Assembly: GCA_011330545.1 (NCBI GenBank)
Contig: DRQI01000462.1
Coordinates: forward strand, 1-5,089
Direction of reading: 5' to 3'
Length of the DNA stretch: 5,089 nucleotides
DNA from: Flavobacteriia bacterium
GTDB taxonomy: Bacteria; Bacteroidota; Bacteroidia; Flavobacteriales; Flavobacteriaceae
Shown here: piece by piece, positions 1 through 4,549 of the stretch
Layout of the letters: each line of letters starts with the position of its first letter
Numbering within the stretch: the first letter of the stretch is position 1
Notes under the pieces: model-generated
The model's database searches: none
Told to the model about the DNA's origin: nothing
The model's input: the letters and a program-made list of their open reading frames with translations, nothing else
Program-made: the position numbers and the translations under genes

Positions 1-160
1 ATTTCTGGGTATTGCATTGGATGCACAAAAAAATGAAGTTCGAGCCAAAGAACTCACTGAAATACACAGGGAGAATTCTCCTGTAAAAGTACTTATCATT
101 CCTACCAATGAAGAAGTTGAGATTGCCAAACAGTCGTATGAGCTGTTGGTAGGACAGTAG
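1..160 (+). CDS. ackA: Acetate kinase, C-terminal end (5' part lies outside the window)
   Basis: The open frame begins at base 2 (base 1 ends the previous codon) and stops at TAG 158-160, giving the last 52 residues. They start FLGIALDAQKNEVRAKE and continue to VKVLIIPTNEEVEIAKQ. The 'GI.LD..KN' segment followed by 'VKVLVIPTNEE..IA' is the characteristic end of acetate kinase (ASKHA superfamily), which interconverts acetate plus ATP with acetyl phosphate plus ADP in the cytoplasm. In Bacteroidota ackA usually follows pta, but that part is not visible here. The catalytic and nucleotide-binding residues lie upstream of the window, so activity cannot be judged. The gene converges with the minus-strand gene ending at 259. 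The identification rests on recognising the C-terminal motif, and no other family I know ends this way. Confidence 0.87.
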   Translation, partial: FLGIALDAQKNEVRAKELTEIHRENSPVKVLIIPTNEEVEIAKQSYELLVGQ

Positions 161-200
161 TGAGGTTGCTAACATTTGAAAGCGGGATAGCGTCTTAAAA

Positions 201-233
201 CTACCTAGTTGGTAGGAGTATTTTAATACTTCC
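201..233. terminator. Two small adjacent hairpins between convergent genes, possible weak terminator
   Basis: Between ackA (+) and the next minus-strand gene there are two inverted repeats. CTACC (201-205) pairs with GGTAG (211-215) around a 5-base loop. GTATT (218-222) pairs with AATAC (225-229), and AGTATT/AATACT extends it by one pair. Read on the minus strand, the first stem is followed by TTTT, which could give weak rho-independent termination for the gene ending at 259. On the plus strand neither stem has a proper T-tract. The stems are short and AT-rich, so this is a tentative call based on position as much as on structure. Confidence 0.27.
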
Positions 234-258
234 ATTGTTATTGAATAGGAGAATACAA

Positions 259-807
259 TTAAACCCAATTTTCTAATCTCCATCCTTGCTCTAGACGCTT
301 TTTCAAAAGAGTATCATTAATAATGCCGCAAGGCGATAATTTTTTTTGTTCTTTATTTAATTCTTTAACAAGTTTCATTTTCATAGTTCTCATGTCAACA
401 ATAAACCAACCTAAAAATTCCCTTCCAATTATATGTTTTTCTCTGCAATATTGTGGTTTAATAAATTGAGAAGATACTACAATATTACCAACATGTTTCA
501 CAAGTTTTTGTCTTAAAGCATATTTTAGCGGAAAATATATGTAATAACTTCCATTCTCTAATTCATTCAGAGGTGGTACATCTTGATATAACCTGTAATA
601 AACCTTTATCAATTCTCCATGATGCTTATCAAAGCCAACTAATTTGAAATAACCTTTACCTTTTTTTGTGTCAATTTCAAATATGTCACCTAAATTCAAC
701 TTTGCCATAATTTTTTTATAACCAATTGCTTTTAATATTTTAAATACTCTTTCTAGAAGTTTTGCACATATAGGATTGCTCGCACTAATACTATTAATTT
801 CGTTCAT
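259..807 (-). CDS. Hypothetical cytoplasmic protein, distantly Imm26-like (possible orphan immunity protein)
   Basis: From the ATG at 805-807 the product has 182 residues, no signal peptide and no membrane segment. Visible landmarks are GDIFEI (about 40-45) leading into a basic KKGKGYF strand, YFPLKYAL (91-98), GWFIVD (133-138), a KLSPCGIINDTLL stretch (156-168) and a tryptophan-rich end (GW about 175-176, ENW 179-181). An early GDIF(E)I strand, mixed beta-rich sequence and late GW residues recall the Imm26 immunity family of polymorphic toxin systems. The match is from memory and weak, and there is no toxin gene beside it. The start is uncertain. The frame continues to a TTG at 847-849. ATG at 706-708, just before the GDIFEI domain and preceded by TATAAAAAAATT, would give a 149-residue protein. 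The start at 805-807 has GGAAGC a few bases upstream. Codons are AT-rich: 16 G+C in the 60 bases 361-420. Confidence 0.72.
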   Translation of the reverse strand: MNEINSISASNPICAKLLERVFKILKAIGYKKIMAKLNLGDIFEIDTKKGKGYFKLVGFDKHHGELIKVYYRLYQDVPPLNELENGSYYIYFPLKYALRQKLVKHVGNIVVSSQFIKPQYCREKHIIGREFLGWFIVDMRTMKMKLVKELNKEQKKLSPCGIINDTLLKKRLEQGWRLENWV

Positions 808-916
808 CAATGAGCTTCCATTTTTTTCTAATTTATAAAACTTGCTCAACAGCTCTAGATAGGACTCCTTTTATCTTCGGATAAACTATTGGGTTTGCTT
901 CTTTGTCACCTTCTGA

Positions 917-947
917 TAAATATAGTATATTTTTGGGCAATTGACAA
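917..947 (-). promoter_or_regulatory. Candidate Bacteroidota-type promoter for the 259-807 gene
   Basis: Read on the minus strand, TTG (945-947) is followed after 20 bases by TATATTTA (917-924). This approximates the Bacteroidota consensus TTG - about 19 to 21 bases - TAnnTTTG, with the last G missing. Transcription would start near base 910, giving a leader of roughly 100 bases to the ATG at 807 or about 200 to the ATG at 708. The stretch is AT-rich, so such matches arise by chance and this is only a candidate. Confidence 0.33.
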
Positions 948-974
948 TCTTGATAAAGCGGTAAAACTTAAACC

Positions 975-1034
975 TACCGGACAAAAAAGCGAATACCATC
1001 TCTGATACTCGTCTCTTTGTTTTCTTAACCGGTA
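975..1034 (-). terminator. Rho-independent terminator-like hairpin after the 1070-1540 gene
   Basis: Bases 982-995 and 1006-1019 form a 14-position stem around a 10-base loop (996-1005). Read as minus-strand RNA, 13 of 14 positions pair, three of them as G-U, and the 3' arm carries six consecutive U (from 988-983). On the plus strand three of those pairs become A-C mismatches, so the hairpin fits minus-strand transcription, which would come from the gene ending at 1070. An outer TACCGG (975-980) / CCGGTA (1029-1034) pair is also complementary. The right arm contains the 19-base repeat shared with the hairpin at 2320-2355. Confidence 0.55.
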
Positions 1035-1069
1035 CGTCACAAATTAAAAATAAGTAGGGGCGGGTTTAA

Positions 1070-1540
1070 CTAATGGCCATATATTTTTATACCTTTTTCT
1101 TTAGACTTATTACTTCGATAGAAATTAGATATATTATTTAAATAATTCATTACAACTTCATCACTCATTTTTGGGTCTTTATAAAGTAAATTCACAATAT
1201 CTACCAATAGAGATTGAAATCCTCCTATTTCACGAAAAGTATAACTTTTTTTATTTTTTAATAAAAGAAAAGTTTTACTGTGACTAATTGAAGCACCCAC
1301 AGCATAAACCCCAATACCATCATCGATTAAAAAAGAATTATCTTTTAAATTTGTGACGTAAACCATTTTATAATACTTAGTAAGATTATCTGTTTTTTCT
1401 AAAATTTTTTTAGAAATTAAAAACAGGGTCAATTTTTTCTTTAATTGGCTAGATGATTGATTATTCTTTTTCTGAGCATTACAAGTTATTGTAATTAGCG
1501 CCAATACTATTAATCCAAATAATCTTAATTTATTTATCAT
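1070..1540 (-). CDS. Hypothetical secreted or lipid-anchored protein
   Basis: The product has 156 residues. It begins MINKLRLFGLIVLALITITC, a basic n-region and an 18-residue hydrophobic core ending at cysteine 20, then NAQKKNNQ. This is an export signal. Cysteine 20 could be a lipobox cysteine (TITC, loose but acceptable in Bacteroidota), or signal peptidase I could cut after NAQ. The mature part is lysine- and asparagine-rich with a hydrophobic beta-like middle (DDGIGVYAVGASIS, about 73-86) and a helical C-terminal half (GGFQSLLVDIVNLLYKDP, about 106-123). I do not recognise the family. The ATG at 1538-1540 follows an A-rich leader (AAAATAAAAAA) without a Shine-Dalgarno, as usual in this phylum. 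It lies alone, 197 bases from the upstream lipoprotein gene and 262 from the ATG of the downstream gene. Its AT-rich codons resemble its accessory neighbours rather than fumC. Confidence 0.72.
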   Translation of the reverse strand: MINKLRLFGLIVLALITITCNAQKKNNQSSSQLKKKLTLFLISKKILEKTDNLTKYYKMVYVTNLKDNSFLIDDGIGVYAVGASISHSKTFLLLKNKKSYTFREIGGFQSLLVDIVNLLYKDPKMSDEVVMNYLNNISNFYRSNKSKEKGIKIYGH

Positions 1541-1737
1541 TTTTTTATTTTCTTAGTTCGTTTTGCAACTTTAGCCGAAACCTGATTTGGAACTAGCAGG
1601 AGTGGGGGAATCGTTAAGGATTTTTCGTTTCTGCTTTCGTACTTAATGCTGATTTAACTCCGACGTTAGTGAGATAAAAAAAACAGCAACTTTTTGAGAT
1701 TGTTGTTTGTGCTTGTATGGTTAACCAATAGAGTGGT
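1541..1737. other. Intergenic spacer with short direct repeats, no gene seen
   Basis: This 197-base spacer separates two minus-strand genes and is more GC-balanced than the genes beside it. It contains two pairs of short direct repeats: CTGATTT at 1582-1588 and 1649-1655, and GCAACTTT at 1565-1572 and 1686-1693. Minus-strand reading shows a run of eight T (1676-1683) after a poor CAAC/GTTG stem (1687-1690 with 1702-1705), which could be a weak terminator for the lipoprotein gene. No frame in it gives a convincing protein with a start codon. Confidence 0.4.
1566..1573 (-). promoter_or_regulatory. Candidate -7 box for the 1070-1540 gene
   Basis: The minus strand reads TAAAGTTG here, seven of eight positions of the Bacteroidota -7 consensus TAnnTTTG. 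Its 3' edge is 25 bases from the ATG at 1540, nearly the same spacing as the TACCTTTG box of fumC (24 bases). No clear -33 TTG is present at the expected distance. Confidence 0.33.
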
Positions 1738-1742
1738 TTACC
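1719..1742 (-). repeat. Inverted repeat overlapping the stop codon of the lipoprotein gene
   Basis: GGTTAACC (1719-1726) and GGTTTACC (1735-1742) are complementary at seven of eight positions around an 8-base loop. The TAA stop codon of the 1738-2127 gene lies inside one arm. No T-tract follows directly on either strand, so it does not look like a simple intrinsic terminator; it could protect the mRNA 3' end or be part of a recombination junction. The palindrome GGTTAACC alone is common enough that chance is possible. Confidence 0.4.
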
Positions 1743-2127
1743 TATTACTATATCCAAGTATGTGAAATTTATCGTACTCATTATCATATTTTAATCGAAT
1801 ACTAATGGTTGTATTATTATTGGTGATTTCTAAAACATAGTCCGCTGTTTTTTCACCAGCAAAAGGGATATCGCCTTTAAGCACACGATACTTAACATTT
1901 TGAAAAGGCTTATTCTTTTGTATTTCGTTAAATAATCCTTCACCTACATTAACAACATCATTTATCAAATAATTATTATTTGCTTTTGAAAACTGAAAAG
2001 TGTCTAGTAATACCAATGCTTTACCGATATTTTTTATTCTAATATCAGCATTATTTAATCTTATACTGTTTTGACAGGAACTAAAAGTAAAACATAAAAC
2101 AATTAAAAAATATGATAATTTATTCAT
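1738..2127 (-). CDS. Hypothetical lipoprotein
   Basis: The product has 129 residues. MNKLSYFLIVLCFTFSSCQN is a clear lipoprotein signal: basic start, hydrophobic core and lipobox FSSC with cysteine 18, so the mature protein should be lipid-anchored in the envelope. The mature domain of about 110 residues is beta-rich, with strands around GKALVLLDTF (36-45), VKYRVLKGDIPF (78-89), ADYVLEITNNNTTISIRLKY (95-114) and a final FHILGYSNR. I do not recognise the family; small lipoproteins of this kind are common in Flavobacteriaceae, and some serve as immunity proteins, but nothing here proves that. The ATG at 2125-2127 lies 11 bases downstream of the stop of a start-less coding tail (2139-2339), so the two may once have formed an operon. 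There is no Shine-Dalgarno. An inverted repeat covers its stop codon. Confidence 0.74.
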   Translation of the reverse strand: MNKLSYFLIVLCFTFSSCQNSIRLNNADIRIKNIGKALVLLDTFQFSKANNNYLINDVVNVGEGLFNEIQKNKPFQNVKYRVLKGDIPFAGEKTADYVLEITNNNTTISIRLKYDNEYDKFHILGYSNR

Positions 2128-2138
2128 CTTACTATAAA

Positions 2139-2339
2139 TTAATATTGAGGAAAATCACTTAGGTCCGTTTGTTTCTCTGTTTTTTGATGGATGGTTTTGG
2201 GTTCTCTCAATAAATCCGAAACGTCAGTTATATCTTTTATGAGTTTGCTCTCTACTACATCAGTGGCGCTAAGATATGCATTTTGAAAAGTAACATATCT
2301 CTTATTTATTTTGTTATTTAAAAAAACGAGTACAATGGC
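2139..2339 (-). pseudogene. Start-less coding tail of an unidentified protein (probable gene remnant)
   Basis: On the minus strand a frame runs open for 66 codons, from just after a TAA at 2340-2342 to a TAA stop at 2139-2141. The translation has protein-like composition, with segments RYVTFQNAYLSATDVVESK, IKDITDVSDLLREPK and a polar end TIHQKTEKQTDLSDFPQY. There is no ATG, GTG or TTG start in the frame (only ATT near its beginning), and its first codons run through the T-tract of the hairpin at 2320-2355. The simplest reading is the 3' end of a gene whose 5' part was lost, with the lipoprotein gene starting 11 bases after its stop. A non-canonical ATT start, or chance open frame, are alternatives. 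I recognise no family. Confidence 0.42.
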
Positions 2340-2355
2340 TTAGACTCGTCTTTTT
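2320..2355 (-). terminator. Rho-independent terminator hairpin, probably of the fumC transcript
   Basis: ACGAGT (2326-2331) pairs perfectly with ACTCGT (2344-2349) around a 12-base loop. An A-tract (2320-2325) opposite CTTTTT (2350-2355) lengthens the stem to 12 positions, fully paired in minus-strand RNA with one G-U. Minus-strand RNA then has a run of seven U (2326-2320). It lies about 220 bases after the fumC stop, which is far, but no other T-tracted hairpin is seen between. It would also work weakly on the plus strand. Its right arm shares 18 of 19 bases with the hairpin at 975-1034. Confidence 0.65.
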
Positions 2356-2576
2356 GTTTTCTATGCACCGACTGTAAGTCCATACAATTGGAGCCAATGT
2401 TCACCTAGCGTATGGTAACTTCTTATTTGTCAAAGAGAGGGATTTGAATTTCAGTGCATCAACTATCGATTATCATAATTCCTGTTCAAACTTTTCACTA
2501 CTTCAAAAACAACATGAAATAGATATTATGAAATAACAATAATTCCCTCCCCAAAGAAAAGGATAGGTAAAGAAAA
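2356..2576. other. Intergenic region downstream of fumC with a nested inverted repeat
   Basis: These 221 bases contain no convincing gene. The main structure is a nested inverted repeat: outer CCATAC (2380-2385) with GTATGG (2410-2415), and inside it ATTGG (2387-2391) with CCAAT (2394-2398). A plus-strand frame from 2378 to a TAA at 2534-2536 stays open for 52 codons with protein-like composition (FLFVKERDLNFSASTIDYH) but has no ATG before its penultimate residues, so it is not called as a gene. ATGAAATA occurs twice, at 2514-2521 and 2528-2535. Confidence 0.4.
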
Positions 2577-3974
2577 TTATTTCAACCCACCCGTCATATC
2601 TTCAGGCCGTACCCATTCATCGTATTGTGCTTCGGTAACATAGCCCAAACGGATAGCTTCTTCTTTTAGTGTGGTACCATTTTGATGCGCTGTATTGGCA
2701 ATCTCTGCAGCTTTATAATAACCTATTTTGGTATTTAAAGCAGTTACTAACATCAGTGAATTTTGTACCAATTCACTAACTCTTTTGTGATTGACTTCAA
2801 TTCCTTTGGCACAATTATCATTAAAAGAAACACAAGCATCGCCTAACAATCGGGCAGATTGCAAAAAGTTGGCAGCCATCAAAGGTTTAAAAACATTCAA
2901 TTCATAATGGCCTTGAGTACCTCCAACGGTAATGGCAACATCGTTGCCCATAACTTGGGCACAGACCATGGTAAGGGCTTCGGCTTGTGTGGGGTTTACT
3001 TTCCCCGGCATGATAGAAGAACCCGGTTCATTAGCCGGAATAATCAATTCGCCAATCCCTGAACGGGGCCCGGAAGCCATCATCCGGATATCATTGGCAA
3101 TTTTGTTTAATGAAACCGCCAATTGTTTTAAAGCCCCATGGCTTTCTACAATAGCATCATGGGCTGCTAAGGCTTCAAATTTATTTTCGGCAGTTATAAA
3201 AGGAAGGCCGGTAAATTCGGCTATTTTTTCGGCTACCAGTACGTCATAGCCTTTAGGTGTATTCAATCCGGTACCCACAGCAGTGCCTCCCAATGCCAAT
3301 TCTGACAAATGTGCCAAGGTATTTTTTAAGGCTCTTAATCCGTGGTCTAACTGCGAAACATACCCTGAAAATTCTTGCCCCACCGTTAACGGCGTTGCAT
3401 CCATTAAATGAGTACGGCCTATTTTTACAATGTCTTTAAAAGCAACTGCTTTGCTGTGTAAGGTATCGCGTAATTTTTCTACGCCGGGAATGGTTGTTTC
3501 TACCAGCATTTTATAACAAGCAATATGCATTCCGGTCGGAAAAGTATCATTAGAAGATTGCGATTTATTGACATCGTCATTCGGTTGGATGGTTTTTTCG
3601 CCTTCGCCAATAACATGGCCTGACAATTCTTGGGCACGATTGGCAATCACTTCATTTACATTCATATTACTTTGTGTACCCGACCCTGTTTGCCAAATAA
3701 CCAAAGGGAATTGGTCATCGAGTTTTCCGGCCAAAATTTCATCACATACCGCCGAAATTAAATCGCGCTTCTCTTCTGACAATACCCCTAATTCGCAATT
3801 GGCATAAGCGGCTGCTTTTTTAAGGTAGGCAAAGCCATAAATAATTTCTAAGGGCATCGAAGCCGGAGGGCCGATTTTAAAATTATTTTTTGAGCGTTGT
3901 GTTTGAGCTCCCCAATATTTATCGGCAGGTACTTCTACCTTGCCCATCGTATCTTTTTCAATTCTGTACTTCAT
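2577..3974 (-). CDS. fumC: Fumarate hydratase, class II
   Basis: The product is a full-length 465-residue class II fumarase, the iron-independent homotetrameric enzyme that reversibly hydrates fumarate to L-malate in the TCA cycle. Conserved blocks of the fumarase/aspartase superfamily are intact and in order: [14 protein letters not shown] (96-109), [13 protein letters not shown] (138-150), [16 protein letters not shown] (186-201, with the catalytic-site histidine 189), and the signature [11 protein letters not shown] (318-328), whose mobile serine loop closes the active site. Aspartase, its closest relative, is less likely because the [16 protein letters not shown] and C-terminal [15 protein letters not shown] segments fit FumC. 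The ATG at 3972-3974 starts at the expected [12 protein letters not shown]-terminus and lacks a Shine-Dalgarno. It has its own -7 box and is insulated from the upstream unit by a terminator. Base composition is higher in G+C (29 of 60 at 3001-3060) than in the accessory genes. Confidence 0.97.
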   Translation of the reverse strand: MKYRIEKDTMGKVEVPADKYWGAQTQRSKNNFKIGPPASMPLEIIYGFAYLKKAAAYANCELGVLSEEKRDLISAVCDEILAGKLDDQFPLVIWQTGSGTQSNMNVNEVIANRAQELSGHVIGEGEKTIQPNDDVNKSQSSNDTFPTGMHIACYKMLVETTIPGVEKLRDTLHSKAVAFKDIVKIGRTHLMDATPLTVGQEFSGYVSQLDHGLRALKNTLAHLSELALGGTAVGTGLNTPKGYDVLVAEKIAEFTGLPFITAENKFEALAAHDAIVESHGALKQLAVSLNKIANDIRMMASGPRSGIGELIIPANEPGSSIMPGKVNPTQAEALTMVCAQVMGNDVAITVGGTQGHYELNVFKPLMAANFLQSARLLGDACVSFNDNCAKGIEVNHKRVSELVQNSLMLVTALNTKIGYYKAAEIANTAHQNGTTLKEEAIRLGYVTEAQYDEWVRPEDMTGGLK

Positions 3975-3998
3975 GGCTTATTGAATTTATGTAGATAA

Positions 3999-4006
3999 CA
4001 AAGGTA
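3999..4006 (-). promoter_or_regulatory. -7 promoter box of fumC
   Basis: The minus strand reads TACCTTTG, a perfect match to the Bacteroidota housekeeping -7 consensus TAnnTTTG, with its 3' edge 24 bases from the fumC ATG, implying a short leader of about 20 bases. A well-placed -33 TTG is not seen: TTG motifs lie 8 and 25 bases upstream of the box, and the -33 zone falls in the T-tract of the preceding terminator. Confidence 0.6.
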
Positions 4007-4018
4007 CAAAATACCAAT

Positions 4019-4049
4019 AAAAAAGGGCTTGCAAATGCAGCCCTTTTTT
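4019..4049 (-). terminator. Strong rho-independent terminator after the YceI / OB-fold unit
   Basis: AAAAAAGGGCT (4019-4029) pairs perfectly with AGCCCTTTTTT (4039-4049). Inside, GCA (4031-4033) and TGC (4036-4038) pair as well with one bulged T. On the minus strand it lies about 40 bases after the stop of the 4091-4549 gene and ends in six T. It is symmetrical, but no plus-strand gene reads into it. It separates the upstream unit from the fumC promoter. Confidence 0.88.
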
Positions 4050-4090
4050 AGGAATTTTTCACTCTTTTAAAGTCTTAATTTTTATGGAAA

Positions 4091-4549
4091 TTATTGCACG
4101 ATGGCACTTTTTTCTACGATGACATTTTCGGCTAAATCTAAATCCTCGTCATATTCTGCCCCTGAGCGTATGACGCCTTTAATGTTGACCTGGTCTCCAA
4201 TTTTCAGGCCTTCTGCTTGGCTGTTAGATTCTAACGTAAAAGTACAAGAAACCCCCATTTTATCAGTGGGTTTTTTAAGTAATATCACTTGTTGCCCCAA
4301 TTGATCTTTTGAAATCGACGCTACGGTACCCGTAATAATCAATACTTTTGACTCGCCTTCGGTATCCAGATACAAATCATTTGCTTTTTGGGCATCTGCT
4401 AAAAACTCATTGACCAATGCGGTAGCATCTATAGTAGCATAGGCTTTGGTAGCTTGAATGTTTCTATGGGGCATAAACCATAGATATGCTACATATCCTA
4501 TAACACCAAGAATTATAACGGCTATTATTTTAAGAATTTTAGATTTCAT
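4091..4549 (-). CDS. Membrane-anchored OB-fold protein (tRNA_anti-like family)
   Basis: The product has 152 residues. Residues 1-7 are basic, and about 8-26 form one transmembrane segment (IIAVIILGVIGYVAYLWFM) with no lipobox or obvious cleavage site, so it should stay anchored in the inner membrane with the domain outside. After a MPHRNI linker and a helix (DATALVNEFLADAQKAN, 41-57) comes a beta-barrel pattern: VLIITGTVASISKD (69-82), QQVILLKK (86-93), GVSCTFT (99-105), LKIGDQVNIKGVIRSGAEYD (115-134). This arrangement fits the 'tRNA_anti-like' OB-fold family found mainly in Bacteroidota. Its biochemical function is unknown to me, and the name does not imply tRNA binding. The ATG (4547-4549) overlaps the TGA stop (4546-4548) of the YceI gene as ATGA, so translation is probably coupled. 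A strong terminator follows. Confidence 0.85.
   Translation of the reverse strand: MKSKILKIIAVIILGVIGYVAYLWFMPHRNIQATKAYATIDATALVNEFLADAQKANDLYLDTEGESKVLIITGTVASISKDQLGQQVILLKKPTDKMGVSCTFTLESNSQAEGLKIGDQVNIKGVIRSGAEYDEDLDLAENVIVEKSAIVQ

Noticed and set aside
850..1069. Small protein of 36-37 residues starting at a minus-strand ATG (MVFAFLSGRFKFYRF...) over the hairpin at 975-1034.
   Set aside because: Its first codons lie within the terminator-like stem and three overlapping frames are open here at once, which points to low stop density rather than coding.
1676..1709. Intrinsic terminator after the lipoprotein gene (eight T on the minus strand).
   Set aside because: The stem before the T-tract is only four solid pairs (CAAC/GTTG) with a mismatch next to it, too weak to call on its own; noted inside the spacer entry instead.
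161..2576. Integron-like gene cassette array, suggested by several small same-strand genes separated by spacers with inverted repeats.
   Set aside because: No integrase gene is in the window. I found isolated GTTRRRY-like strings but no paired RYYYAAC/GTTRRRY boxes with the right symmetry after each gene, and the spacers do not resemble one another enough.
2859..3807. Several plus-strand open frames of 60-105 codons inside fumC.
   Set aside because: They are antisense shadows of the strongly conserved fumC reading frame and have no protein-like motifs of their own.
4101..4304. Plus-strand open frame of 67 codons opposite the OB-fold gene.
   Set aside because: Antisense shadow of a recognisable gene; no start context or similarity that would support it.
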